In this document: positions 17,195 through 26,037 of the stretch, in pieces
Layout: each line of letters begins with the position of its first letter
Position numbering within the stretch: position 1 is the stretch's first letter
Origin: AV80 sp035536995
GTDB taxonomy: Bacteria; Verrucomicrobiota; Verrucomicrobiia; Chthoniobacterales; UBA10450
Length of the DNA: 64,000 bases
Reading direction: 5' to 3'
Assembly (NCBI GenBank): GCA_035536995.1
Contig: DATLNB010000043.1
Coordinates: 1 to 64,000 of the forward strand
Made by a program: the position numbers and the translations under genes
The notes under the pieces: generated by a model
What the model was told of the DNA's origin: nothing
Databases searched by the model: none
What the model saw: the letters and a program-made list of their open reading frames with translations, nothing else

Positions 17195-18655
17195 ATGGGT
17201 GACTTCTTCTCCGATTATCAGGTCGGAGATTTTTTCGATGAGATGTTCGCAACCCCGGGCGCGCCCCGTCCCCATTACAGCAAACTGTTGGCGCGATTCA
17301 AGGAAATGGACCGGGATGAGTTCGAGCGAAAGCGCAACCTGGCGGCCTCCACTTTTCTAAGCCAGGGGATTACTTTCACAGTTTACAACGACGACCAGGG
17401 AACCGAGCGGATTTTTCCGTTCGACCTGCTTCCGCGGATCATTCCGGCGGACGAATGGGAACGCGTGGAGCGCGGGCTGGTGCAGCGCATCACGGCGTTG
17501 AACCTGTTTTTGCACGACATTTATCACCAGCAAAGCATCCTGCGCGACGGCGTGATCCCGAAGCAGATCGTGTGGGAAGCGGCCCATTTCCGGCCGGAAT
17601 TCATGCACTTCGACGTCCCCCGAAATGTGTACATCCACATTTGCGGGACAGACCTGGTCCGCGATCGCGAAGGCAACTATCTCGTCCTGGAGGATAACGC
17701 GCGATGTCCTTCCGGTGTTTCGTATGTAATCGAAAACCGGCAGACGATGAAACGGGTCTTCCCGAATCTGCTCGCGCAATACCGGGTCCGGGCGGTGGAG
17801 GAATACAGCCAGGAGTTACTCAATGTTCTTCGCTACATCGCGCCGCACGCGAAACAGGAACCGACGATCGTTCTCCTCACTCCGGGCGTTTTTAACTCGG
17901 CCTACTTCGAGCATTCGTTTCTCGCCCGCTCGATGGGAATCGAGATCGTCGAAGGGCGCGACCTCGTCGCCCAGGGTGGCAAGGTTTTCATGCGGACAAC
18001 CAAAGGGCCAAAGCAGGTGGACGTTGTTTATCGCCGGATCAACGACGATTTCCTCGACCCCCTAGTCTTTCGAAAAGATTCCGGTCTGGGGGTTCCGGGC
18101 CTCGTCGAAGCCTACCGCGATGGAAACGTGAGCCTGGCAAATTCAATTGGGACCGGGATCGCCGACGACAAGGCGGTTTACCATTTCGTGCCGAAAATGA
18201 TTCGTTATTACCTCGGGGAAGATCCGGTCCTTCCGAACGTGGAGACTTATCTCGCGTCGGTGAAGGAGGACCTGGCCTACATCCTCGAGCACATCCCGGA
18301 ATTGGTCGTCAAAGCGGTGAACGAGAGCGGGGGCTACGGCATGCTGGTTGGTCCGCATGCGACCAAGGCTGAGTGTGAAAAGTTCAAGGAAAAGGTCCGC
18401 AAAAATCCGCGGAACTTCATCGCTCAACCGGTGGTCCCGCTCTCACGCGCACCTGCCTTTTGCGAGGAAGCGATGAAAGGGCGCCACATCGACCTGCGGC
18501 CATTCATTCTCTACGGCGAAAAAGTCACGATCGTTCCCGGCGGCCTCACCCGGGTGGCCCTCCGGGAAGGCTCGCTGGTCGTGAATTCCTCCCAGGGCGG
18601 CGGGAGCAAGGACACCTGGGTTCTCGAAAAGCAATCCAATGGGGGAGTGGAGTGA
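17195..18655 (+). CDS. Circularly permuted ATP-grasp protein (DUF404/DUF407 type)
   Basis: The 486-residue protein has family blocks such as VYNDDQGTERIFPFDLLPRII, LNLFLHDIYHQQSILRDGVIP, YLVLEDNARCPSGVSYVIENR and VVKAVNESGGYGMLVGP. The family is predicted to make peptide-like bonds using ATP and almost always sits beside an alpha-E protein, as here. The start at 17195 is the first ATG before the conserved region. The codons before the stop are part of a repeat arm (GGGGGAGTGGAGTGATGG), so the final residues (NGGVE) are repeat-derived. Confidence 0.9.
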   Translation: MGDFFSDYQVGDFFDEMFATPGAPRPHYSKLLARFKEMDRDEFERKRNLAASTFLSQGITFTVYNDDQGTERIFPFDLLPRIIPADEWERVERGLVQRITALNLFLHDIYHQQSILRDGVIPKQIVWEAAHFRPEFMHFDVPRNVYIHICGTDLVRDREGNYLVLEDNARCPSGVSYVIENRQTMKRVFPNLLAQYRVRAVEEYSQELLNVLRYIAPHAKQEPTIVLLTPGVFNSAYFEHSFLARSMGIEIVEGRDLVAQGGKVFMRTTKGPKQVDVVYRRINDDFLDPLVFRKDSGLGVPGLVEAYRDGNVSLANSIGTGIADDKAVYHFVPKMIRYYLGEDPVLPNVETYLASVKEDLAYILEHIPELVVKAVNESGGYGMLVGPHATKAECEKFKEKVRKNPRNFIAQPVVPLSRAPAFCEEAMKGRHIDLRPFILYGEKVTIVPGGLTRVALREGSLVVNSSQGGGSKDTWVLEKQSNGGVE

Positions 18656-18729
18656 TGGAGTGGGGGAGTAATGGGTTACGGAAGAGCGTTTCTTTCAATA
18701 CTCCACCACTCCAATACTCCATCACTCCA
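18642..18729. repeat. Inverted repeat with arms of 8-bp units (GGAGT/ACTCC)
   Basis: The right arm (18700-18729) reads ACTCCACC ACTCCAAT and then ACTCCATC ACTCCA, a period of 8 bp. The left arm (18642-18674) carries the complementary GGAGT motif with 5- and 8-bp spacing. The element lies exactly between the ATP-grasp and alpha-E genes and includes the end of the former. Confidence 0.78.
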
Positions 18730-18744
18730 GTGCACCGATGCTGA
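18655..18744 (+). CDS. 29-codon bridging frame through the repeat, ATP-grasp to alpha-E (putative coupling ORF)
   Basis: The frame starts with an ATG sharing one base with the ATP-grasp stop (TGATG). It has a GGGGGAG seven bases upstream, reads through the whole 8-bp repeat element, and stops with TGA overlapping the alpha-E start (ATGCTGA). The alpha-E ATG has no recognisable Shine-Dalgarno of its own (CAGTGCACCG precedes it). Translation through this frame and reinitiation is therefore a plausible coupling route, but it is inferred. Confidence 0.45.
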   Translation: MEWGSNGLRKSVSFNTPPLQYSITPVHRC

Positions 18745-19697
18745 GCCGAGTCGCCGATTCGCTCTATTGGATGAGCCGCTACATCGAGCGGGCGGAGAAC
18801 AACGCCCGCATCGCTGAGGTCAATCTCCAGATCCTGCTAGACCTGACCAACCAACAGGAGCTCGATCCCAAACAGCAGTGGGATCCGATCATCAGCTCGC
18901 TGGAGGAAAACGAGCTTTTCAGCTCGCTCTATCCCACGCCCGACGGCAAAGCCGTGATTGATTTCGTCAGTCTCCAGAAGAAGAACCCGAACTCGATCGT
19001 TTCCTGTGTGAGCCGGGCGCGGGAAAACGCGCGGACGACGAGCGAACAAATTTCGAGCGAGATGTGGGAGCAGATCAACCGGCTCTATTTGTTTGTAAAA
19101 GGCGATGCCGCGAAGCGACTCATCCGGGCGAGCCCGTATGAGTTCTTCAAGCGCGTCATCACGGGTTCGCACCTGTTCCAGGGAATCACCGACGCGACCA
19201 TGGCCCATGGCGAGGGGTGGGACTTTATCCGGATCGGCAAATTGCTGGAACGGGCCGACTGCACATCGCGGATCCTCGATATCAAGTACCATATCCTCCT
19301 GCCGTCGGGCGAAAAAGTCGGTGGCAACATCGATACCGTGCAATGGATGTCGGTCCTCCGTTGTTGCAGCGCGCTTGAGGCTTACCGGAAGATTTATTTC
19401 GGGCAGGTCGCTCCCTGGAAAGTCGCGGAATTCATCATCACTCATTCGGGATTCCCGCGGTCGATCCGGTTCTGCGTCGATTGTTTCGACTCTGCCCTTC
19501 ACCACATTTCGGGCTCGACTGAAACGAACTACGCAAACGAAGCCGAGCGCTTATCGGGCCGGCTCCGTTACGACCTCGATTACGCGACGATTGGCGACAT
19601 TTTCCAGTTCGGGCTCCACGAGTATCTGGAACAAACCCAGGATCGGCTGGCTGAGATCAACCACGCGATCTACGACACTTACGGCATCAGCTCTTAA
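18738..19697 (+). CDS. Alpha-E domain protein (DUF403)
   Basis: The 319-residue all-helical protein begins MLSRVADSLYWMSRYIERAEN, the signature of the alpha-E family. It has LFQGITDATMAHGEGWDFIRIGKLLERAD in the middle and HEYLEQTQDRLAEINHAIY at the end. These proteins accompany circularly permuted ATP-grasp enzymes and usually a transglutaminase-like protein in a predicted peptide-modifying system. No transglutaminase gene follows here: the next gene is on the other strand beyond a REP pair. Confidence 0.9.
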   Translation: MLSRVADSLYWMSRYIERAENNARIAEVNLQILLDLTNQQELDPKQQWDPIISSLEENELFSSLYPTPDGKAVIDFVSLQKKNPNSIVSCVSRARENARTTSEQISSEMWEQINRLYLFVKGDAAKRLIRASPYEFFKRVITGSHLFQGITDATMAHGEGWDFIRIGKLLERADCTSRILDIKYHILLPSGEKVGGNIDTVQWMSVLRCCSALEAYRKIYFGQVAPWKVAEFIITHSGFPRSIRFCVDCFDSALHHISGSTETNYANEAERLSGRLRYDLDYATIGDIFQFGLHEYLEQTQDRLAEINHAIYDTYGISS

Positions 19698-19702
19698 GGT
19701 TT

Positions 19703-19763
19703 TGTAGGGCGTCTCTGTGAGACGCCGTCTTGTATCCCTGGCGTCTGACACAGACGCCCTACA
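19703..19763. repeat. Inverted pair of REP-like palindromes (BIME-like)
   Basis: The first unit (19703-19726) is TGTAG followed by GGCGTCTC-TGT-GAGACGCC. The second (19740-19763) is the same design in reverse, GGCGTCTG-ACA-CAGACGCC then CTACA. They lie between two convergent genes and are the clearest example of the family in the window. Confidence 0.9.
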
Positions 19764-19771
19764 ATTACTAA

Positions 19772-22700
19772 TTAGAACCGGCGCACTTCGAGCTGGCGTC
19801 GCAGGATCCAGTGCAGCACGCCGAGCAGAGCGAGAGTCGAAGCGATCAGGACGATCGTGTTGAAAACGAAGAGGTCGACCTTGAAGCCGAAGTAACGTTT
19901 CTCTTCGCCAAAGAAGACGTTGAGCTTTCCGCCCCGCCGATAATCGCTCTGTTCCATCTCGGCATTTGAGATCAGGTCGGACACCTTCTGATTTACGTAA
20001 AGTTGCTCCGCCGTCACCGGACCGGCGGCATCCTTGAAGTCGGCCCGGTTAAAGGCCCGCTTGCCGGTCAGGATTTCGTCAATCAGCCCGAGATAATTAT
20101 CCAGCTCGACCGAGCTCTTCGCTTCCAAACCCGAAAGAACGGCGAGGGTTTCTTTCAGCTCATCGAGCCGCTTCGTATCTGTGGGCTGGTCCTTCCGCGC
20201 GATGAGCCGGTCGATTTCCCGCTGGGTTCGTTCCTGGCGGCGGGTGAGCGGATTCAGTTTCGCCTGGGCCACGACCATCTCTTCGTAGGACCAGCGCATG
20301 GCGATGAACTGGCAGACGAACGGGACCTGCAAACGGCTGCTCATCTTTTTGCCCTGCTCGGTCGTGGGATGCTCGGAGAACCAGCGAGTAAACGTATAAA
20401 CCAGCCCCAGGTTCCGGTTCATGTCCTCGTATTTAATGAGCGCGCCGCCCATGATGATCTGCGGGATCAGGACGAGCGGGACGATGTTGGCCGCGGTCTT
20501 GGGATCGGCCACAAGCGAAGAGACGACCAGTCCCAGCGCGACGCCGCCCATGGCGGTCATGAACATGATCCCGAGATCGATCCAAAACATCCCGCGGATT
20601 TCCAGAAGGTAGTTGCCGATCAGGACAAAGAGGATGCATTGGACGATGGCAAAAAAGCCGAGGGACATGAATTTCCCGAACACGTAATAAGGCAGGCGAA
20701 CGTTCAGGTTTCGCTCGCGTTGAAGAACGGCGCGGTCCCGGATGATATCGTCGGCGCTATTCGTCAGGCCGAGGAACATGGCGACGATGAGGCTAAGGAA
20801 AAGGAACGTCGGGATGTGGTAGGCGGAGGCGTAATCGTATTCGCCGCGCTCGGAGTAGCGGAGGAGCGTGGCAATGAGAAGCGCGAGCACCGGCGCGACC
20901 CCGATGGTGATCAGGAGGTTGGCGCGGTTGCGCAGCTTGCTCATGAAGGAGCGCTTCATCAGGGTGCGAAACTGCGTCCACTCATCCCGCCAACGCATGA
21001 AAAAGCGGCGTTTAGCGGAAGGCGCGGCCGGCAATGCTGGGGTTGGTCCGCGGCGTAACGAGACCTGCTTGACGTCCTGGATCAGCCGGAAGGCTTCGTA
21101 TTTGTCCCGCCAGAATTCGGGCGAGTAACGCCTCGCCGCTACCAGCTGGCCGCGCGTGTTCTCTTCGTAGATTACGTCGCCGCTGATGTCGCGAAGCGGA
21201 GTTTCGAGCACATCGAAAATGAATTCCGGCCGGGTGGTTCCGCACGATGGGCAGGCGCCCATGTCCGCGCCGAACTGGTGTTGATGCTCTGCTTCCGCAA
21301 AATAGCGGAGCATGTCGGTAGGCGTGCCGAAAAAGACGAGGCGCCCCCCTTTGTCGAACAGGATCGCCTTGTGAAACATCTGGAACAGTTTCGAGCTCGG
21401 CTGATGGATCGTGACGATAATGATCTTGTTGTGGGCGAGCGCCCGGATGATTTCGATGACGTGCTCGGAATCCTTCGACGACAAGCCTGAGGTCGGCTCG
21501 TCGAAGAGGTAAACGTCGGCCGAGCCGATCATATCGAGGCCGATGTTGAGCCGTTTCCTTTCGCCGCCGCTCAGCGTCTTTTTCACCGGGCTGCCGACGA
21601 TGCTGTCGCGTCGTTCGTTCAACCCGAGCTCGATAAGCTTGCCTTCGAGCCGGCGGTGGAGGTCCCGGCCGGACAGATGGGGTGCGCGGATGGCGGCGGC
21701 GAACTCGAGGTTCTCGCCGATGGTGAGATGCTCGTCGAAGGCATCTTCCTGCGGGATGTAACTGATGTATCCTTTGAGCAGGTCGAGGTTTTCGTAGAGC
21801 GGGCGATCGTTGAGGAGGACCTGGCCCTGGCTGGGCTGAAGCTGGCCGCCGAGCACTTTCATGAGCGTGCTTTTTCCTGAGCCGCTCGCGCCCATGACGC
21901 AGACGAGCTCGCCTCGATTGACTGAGAACGAGACGCCTTCAAGGCCGATCTCGTTGTTCCCAAACCGGTGGGTGATGTCCACCACCTCGAGCGAACGAAT
22001 GATGTTGCGCTCCTCCTCGATGATCCGCTCGGAAAAATTGCACCGGAGAAACTGGCCAACATCGATCCGGATCGTGTCGCCGTCCTGGAGCGGCGCGGTG
22101 GTGCGCACCGGGGTTTCGCCCACCAGGATCGGCCGGTCGGCGTCGATCACTTCCAGGGTGCCAATACGCTTGTCGTAATCGCAGAGAATCTTCAGGAGTA
22201 CGTCGCCGCTCGTTCCGGGCGAAAGGAGGATGTCGTCCTCCTCGAGCATGCTCGGATTATTCGAGACGAGGTACTCGGACTTCGAGGCCTTCAACTGGAA
22301 TCGGCCGCCCATGGCGCGCGCGCGCCGGCGCAAGTCCAGCAAGTCCATCTCGCTGTCATTGTGGAAAACGATCCGGTCTTCGAGTGTGGCCTCAACCGTG
22401 GTGCCGGCTTTCAATTTTATGCCGTTGAGGACCGCGTTCACGTCGCGCAACGCTTTGACCCGAACCTTTAATCCGAACGTGACTTCAAGGGCGCTTTCCC
22501 GCGAACGCGACCGCTCGAGCTGAACTTCATCCGCGTCTTTGTGAACCCGGACGAAAATTTGCGGCAACGAGACGTTCTTCTTCGCATTGAAATAAGCGGC
22601 GAGCTCCTGGTAGGTAAGAAACTGGTCGCCCACGAGGATCCGCTGGCCCGGGTAAATCCGGCAAAAACCACCGCGCAAGAGGGGACGACCGCGGACGGAG

Positions 22701-23377
22701 ACTGTCTGGCCGGTGTAGTTCTTGAGCAGGATGAGCTCGTGATAACGGAACGCCAGAAGGCGATCCGCGCCGTTTAGGCTTTTCAAGACGACGTCGGCCG
22801 CCCCGTTAGTACCGAAGGAGAGCGATTCGAGCGGGGAAGCGCCGCGCTGGTAGATCGACGCGTCTGAATCTTCCGAGGCGTTCAATTGGTAAACGATATC
22901 GATGGCCTGCGCCGCCATCCCGAGCTGCGACATGAAAGAGTAGAACGCGACGACCTGTTCCTGCTTCAGCCCCGCCTGTGAAATTAGGTCGTAGAGCTGG
23001 ACCCCGAGCATGATCTTCCGATCGCTGCTCAGCTGCGCGGAAAGTTTCTGGGCCATCGCGCCCAGGTCCTGTTGCTCGTAAAGCGCCTGGCGAAAGAGCT
23101 GGCGGAGCTCCGAGTAAACGGCTTCCGGATAATCGTAACGAAGAAAGCCAAGGCTGGAGTCGATTTCTTCCTCGAGGAGAACGCCGTCCGCTTTCGAGAA
23201 GCTCGCCAAAACCTGGATCAGCAGGGGGAGAAGATTCGGGCCTTCCGACACGCTGCGCGGCTTGCGCAGGGCGCGCCGAACCCAGCGCCGGCCGCGCCGC
23301 TGGATGCGGTAGGCGAAGGGCGTAACCTTTTGGACCGCGCGATCGATCCGGTCTGCGACTTTGGTGAAAGCGGTCAT
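19772..23377 (-). CDS. Giant ABCG-like transporter with N-terminal TerB-like and FHA-like regions
   Basis: The 1201-residue fused transporter has an N-terminal helical region (about 45-165; LASFSKADGVLLEEEID resembles TerB). Two regions with FHA-like character follow (about 205-270, and about 395-445 with ILVGETPVRTTAPLQDGDTIRI). The ABC ATPase has Walker A GASGSGKST near 496, signature LSGGERKRL near 602 and Walker B VYLFDEPTSG near 622. An ABC-2 type membrane domain spans about 850-1010, with a last helix near 1175. The order ATPase then membrane domain resembles eukaryotic ABCG and bacterial FHA-ABC proteins. A CPSC zinc-like motif lies after the ATPase. The substrate is unknown. Confidence 0.85.
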   Translation of the reverse strand: MTAFTKVADRIDRAVQKVTPFAYRIQRRGRRWVRRALRKPRSVSEGPNLLPLLIQVLASFSKADGVLLEEEIDSSLGFLRYDYPEAVYSELRQLFRQALYEQQDLGAMAQKLSAQLSSDRKIMLGVQLYDLISQAGLKQEQVVAFYSFMSQLGMAAQAIDIVYQLNASEDSDASIYQRGASPLESLSFGTNGAADVVLKSLNGADRLLAFRYHELILLKNYTGQTVSVRGRPLLRGGFCRIYPGQRILVGDQFLTYQELAAYFNAKKNVSLPQIFVRVHKDADEVQLERSRSRESALEVTFGLKVRVKALRDVNAVLNGIKLKAGTTVEATLEDRIVFHNDSEMDLLDLRRRARAMGGRFQLKASKSEYLVSNNPSMLEEDDILLSPGTSGDVLLKILCDYDKRIGTLEVIDADRPILVGETPVRTTAPLQDGDTIRIDVGQFLRCNFSERIIEEERNIIRSLEVVDITHRFGNNEIGLEGVSFSVNRGELVCVMGASGSGKSTLMKVLGGQLQPSQGQVLLNDRPLYENLDLLKGYISYIPQEDAFDEHLTIGENLEFAAAIRAPHLSGRDLHRRLEGKLIELGLNERRDSIVGSPVKKTLSGGERKRLNIGLDMIGSADVYLFDEPTSGLSSKDSEHVIEIIRALAHNKIIIVTIHQPSSKLFQMFHKAILFDKGGRLVFFGTPTDMLRYFAEAEHQHQFGADMGACPSCGTTRPEFIFDVLETPLRDISGDVIYEENTRGQLVAARRYSPEFWRDKYEAFRLIQDVKQVSLRRGPTPALPAAPSAKRRFFMRWRDEWTQFRTLMKRSFMSKLRNRANLLITIGVAPVLALLIATLLRYSERGEYDYASAYHIPTFLFLSLIVAMFLGLTNSADDIIRDRAVLQRERNLNVRLPYYVFGKFMSLGFFAIVQCILFVLIGNYLLEIRGMFWIDLGIMFMTAMGGVALGLVVSSLVADPKTAANIVPLVLIPQIIMGGALIKYEDMNRNLGLVYTFTRWFSEHPTTEQGKKMSSRLQVPFVCQFIAMRWSYEEMVVAQAKLNPLTRRQERTQREIDRLIARKDQPTDTKRLDELKETLAVLSGLEAKSSVELDNYLGLIDEILTGKRAFNRADFKDAAGPVTAEQLYVNQKVSDLISNAEMEQSDYRRGGKLNVFFGEEKRYFGFKVDLFVFNTIVLIASTLALLGVLHWILRRQLEVRRF

Positions 23378-23428
23378 TTTGCGGGGTCCGCGAAATTACC
23401 GCAGAGCGAGGGGAACCGCAATCGACGC

Positions 23429-23482
23429 GGAGGTCAGAGGTCGGAGGTCAGAGGTCTGCTTCGACTTCCGACTTCCGTCCTC
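23429..23482. repeat. Short-period (7 bp) repeat with opposed arms
   Basis: The left part (23429-23458) reads GAGGTCA GAGGTCG and then GAGGTCA GAGGTCT. The right part (23459-23482) contains GACTTCC GACTTCC. Both have a 7-bp period and are imperfectly complementary. The element sits in the divergent gap between the ABC transporter and ftsH (23378-23549), where promoters of both must lie. Confidence 0.72.
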
Positions 23483-23549
23483 GCTCCCTTTGCATTGCGA
23501 AAGGATCATGTTAGCGTTTTTCTGCCTGTAATAACGGGCTCTCAATCTC

Positions 23550-25586
23550 ATGGCCCAGCCTGATCGCAATTCGCAAAAGGAAAAACAACCACGTGGAAAC
23601 GAGCCGAGCTTTAACTGGCGCGGCGTTATCCTCATCGCCATCGCATTCGCCCTGATCGGACTCGCGGTCCTCTTCCGCGGCGGGGTCAACGCGAACTTCG
23701 AGGAAATCCCGTATCCGCGGTTCCTCGAGCTGCTCGAAAACAAGCAGATCGTCGTCGATAAAAATTACCCGCTCCAGTTGGTTTACCAGGAGGGCCAGCC
23801 GACACAGACCTTGCGCGGCGCCTACATTAAACAGGCGATCGGGCCGAACCAGGCCCAGACCGTCCCGTTCCGGACGACTGTTGCGCTCAATTACGCAACG
23901 AATCTCCAGGAAAAACTCAGCGCCGCCGGAATCCAGCCTGCGATTCGGACCGACTCGGCTTTGCTCGCGCAAACCCTGATGGGCTTCCTGCCGATCGCGC
24001 TCTTCCTTCTCGTTCTCTATTTCCTTTTCCGCCAGCAGATCCGGATGGCCGGAAAAGGCGCGCTTAATTTCGGCAAATCCAAGGCGCGGATGCTGGCCCG
24101 CGACAAGAACAAGATCACGTTCAAGGACGTCGCCGGCGTAGAGGAAGCGAAGGATGAAGTCCAAGAGCTGGTCGAGTTTTTGCGCGACCCGAAAAAGTTC
24201 CAGAAGCTCGGCGGCCGCATCCCGAAAGGCGTATTGCTGGTGGGCCCTCCGGGAACCGGTAAAACGCTGCTCGCCCGTGCTATCGCCGGCGAGGCGGACG
24301 TGCCGTTCTTCTCGATCAGTGGCTCGGATTTCGTCGAGATGTTTGTCGGTGTCGGCGCCTCACGCGTCCGCGACATGTTTGAGCAGGGAAAGAAGTCGGC
24401 CCCGTGCATCATTTTCATCGACGAAATCGACGCGGTCGGCCGCCATCGCGGTCACGGTGTGGGCGGTGGTCACGATGAGCGCGAGCAGACGCTGAACGCG
24501 TTGCTGGTGGAGATGGACGGCTTCGACACCCAGGAAGGCGTCATCATTATTGCCGCAACCAACCGGCCGGATGTCCTCGATCCCGCGCTCCTGCGTCCCG
24601 GGCGTTTCGATCGCCAGATCACCGTGAACCTGCCTGACGTGAAGGGCCGCGAAGAAATTCTCCGAGTGCATTCGAAGAAAGTGAAGCTGGCGGAAGGCGT
24701 CGATCTTCAGGTCGTCGCGCGCGGCACGCCGGGTTATTCCGGCGCTGAGCTGGCGAACGTGATCAACGAAGCCGCGCTGCTCGCGGCCCGTCGGGGATTG
24801 AAGGGGATTACGCTCAAGGAGCTTGAGGAAGCGCGCGATAAGGTCCGCTGGGGCAAGGAGCGCCGCAGTATGGCGCTCAGCGAAAAGGAAAAAACGAACA
24901 CCGCTTATCACGAAGCCGGGCACGCATTGCTTTTGGAATTGCTCGAGCACACCGAGCCCCTCCACAAAGTCACCATCATTCCGCGCGGTCCGTCCCTCGG
25001 TTCGACGATGTGGTTGCCGGAAGAGGACAAATATACCAACCGAAAGAACGAGCTGATCGCCGGTCTCGCCGTCGGCATGGGAGGCCGGGTTGCTGAAGAA
25101 ATCGTTTTTGGCGACGTCACGAACGGGGCCCGGGGCGACATCAAGCAGGCCACCGCCGTGGCCCGCCGCATGGTTTGCGAATGGGGAATGAGCGAGAAAA
25201 TGGGGATGGTGGAGTATGGCGAGCACGAGGACTACGTGTTCCTCGGCCGCGATATCTCACGGGCCCGCGATTATTCCGAAGCCACCGCGGAACAGATTGA
25301 CAACGAAGTTCGCAAGCTCATCGACGATGCCTATAGCACGGCGACACGAGTCCTGACCGAGCATCGGGCGTCTCTCGAAGCGATCGCCAAAGCGTTACTC
25401 GAATTCGAAACACTTGATGGCGCCCAGATAAAGGAAATCATCCAGCACGGCCGCCTGATCAACCCGCCACCGACCGCTCCGCCGCCGACGCAAAAAATGC
25501 CGCCGGAGAAGCCGCCAAAGCAGGTTGTGATCGCGCCCGACGTGACGCCACCGCTCCCCGGGGCTCTCGGTGGCGCGCCAGCATAG
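23550..25586 (+). CDS. ftsH: ATP-dependent zinc metalloprotease FtsH
   Basis: The 678-residue protein has two membrane helices (about 26-45 and 140-158) flanking a periplasmic domain. The AAA ATPase has Walker A GPPGTGKT, Walker B IIFIDEIDAVG and SRH region ATNRPDVLDPALLRPGRFDR. The M41 protease domain has HEAGH. It degrades misfolded or unassembled membrane proteins and short-lived regulators at the inner membrane. A Pro-rich C-terminal tail of about 45 residues follows the protease domain. A stretch of HGVGGGHDEREQT replaces the usual RGxGLGGGHDEREQT loop. Confidence 0.96.
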   Translation: MAQPDRNSQKEKQPRGNEPSFNWRGVILIAIAFALIGLAVLFRGGVNANFEEIPYPRFLELLENKQIVVDKNYPLQLVYQEGQPTQTLRGAYIKQAIGPNQAQTVPFRTTVALNYATNLQEKLSAAGIQPAIRTDSALLAQTLMGFLPIALFLLVLYFLFRQQIRMAGKGALNFGKSKARMLARDKNKITFKDVAGVEEAKDEVQELVEFLRDPKKFQKLGGRIPKGVLLVGPPGTGKTLLARAIAGEADVPFFSISGSDFVEMFVGVGASRVRDMFEQGKKSAPCIIFIDEIDAVGRHRGHGVGGGHDEREQTLNALLVEMDGFDTQEGVIIIAATNRPDVLDPALLRPGRFDRQITVNLPDVKGREEILRVHSKKVKLAEGVDLQVVARGTPGYSGAELANVINEAALLAARRGLKGITLKELEEARDKVRWGKERRSMALSEKEKTNTAYHEAGHALLLELLEHTEPLHKVTIIPRGPSLGSTMWLPEEDKYTNRKNELIAGLAVGMGGRVAEEIVFGDVTNGARGDIKQATAVARRMVCEWGMSEKMGMVEYGEHEDYVFLGRDISRARDYSEATAEQIDNEVRKLIDDAYSTATRVLTEHRASLEAIAKALLEFETLDGAQIKEIIQHGRLINPPPTAPPPTQKMPPEKPPKQVVIAPDVTPPLPGALGGAPA

Positions 25587-25607
25587 AGCAAAAGCAAGCG
25601 CTGGAGT

Positions 25608-25675
25608 TGTAGCCGGGATCGGTAATCCCGGTAGATGGCGCAAATCCTCGTCCGGGATCACCGATCCGGGCTACA
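25608..25675. repeat. Inverted pair of REP-like palindromes downstream of ftsH
   Basis: The first unit is TGTAGCCGGGATCGGTAATCC(CGG). The second, reversed, is CCGGGATCACCGATCC ending GGGCTACA. Both have the TGTAG/CTACA boundary and GGGATC-containing stems. They separate ftsH from the convergent pseudogene. Confidence 0.85.
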
Positions 25676-25677
25676 GG

Positions 25678-25916
25678 TTATTGCAGATGGTAAACCTCTA
25701 CTAGCCCCACGCCCGTCGTGCTGTTCGCTCCTTTGACGATTGCGATGTGAACATGCGATGACGGAACCGCGAATAAATCACAGGACGTTGTAAGCTTGCC
25801 TTCGACCCCGAACGACGGATCGAGGGCGCCCGAAGCGAAGGTTAAGTGGCACATCGCGACCGCGAGCATTGCGATGACGAGTGGATACGGCGGCGTAGCG
25901 ATAGTCTGCTTCTCAT
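25678..25916 (-). pseudogene. Remnant of a secreted protein gene (delta-60-like N-terminus joined to a module end)
   Basis: A strong ribosome binding site (GGAGG, 8 bases) precedes an ATG at 25916, but its frame shifts within 50 bp. The following frame encodes ASGALDPSFGVEGKLTT, resembling the N-terminus of delta-60 repeat proteins. After about 12 unrelated residues it joins directly to IAIVKGANSTTGVGLVEVYHLQ. The latter nearly equals the C-terminus of the intact neighbour at 26038 (TAIVKGANNTSGVGLVEVYH). The gene has therefore lost almost its whole middle and is out of frame at the start. It shares an upstream leader with the neighbour. Confidence 0.7.
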
Positions 25917-25985
25917 GATGTTTTCCTCCACGCCTGAGGGCGGAATCGGCGCTGAAAATCGGACATAGCCGATAAAAAAATTCCG
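25917..25985 (-). promoter_or_regulatory. Leader region shared with the gene at 26038
   Basis: On the minus strand this 70-bp leader aligns with 27727-27795. Both contain GGAAT followed by a T-run, then TGTCCGATTT, GATT(C/T)CGCC and GTGGAGG before the start codon. Here GGCGGAAT and ATTCCGCC form a perfect inverted repeat around it, and ATCGG/CCGAT an inner stem. It may be a conserved promoter or 5' UTR, or may simply reflect duplication of the gene. Confidence 0.5.
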
Positions 25986-26037
25986 CCCTGGCCCTAAAAT
26001 AGATTCCTGAGTTGGTGCTGACCCCGGTTTTCGATCC

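Noticed and set aside
20003..21058. Long plus-strand frame (351 codons)
   Set aside because: Antisense to the membrane part of the ABC transporter; the translation is a typical GC-rich shadow with no recognisable domain.
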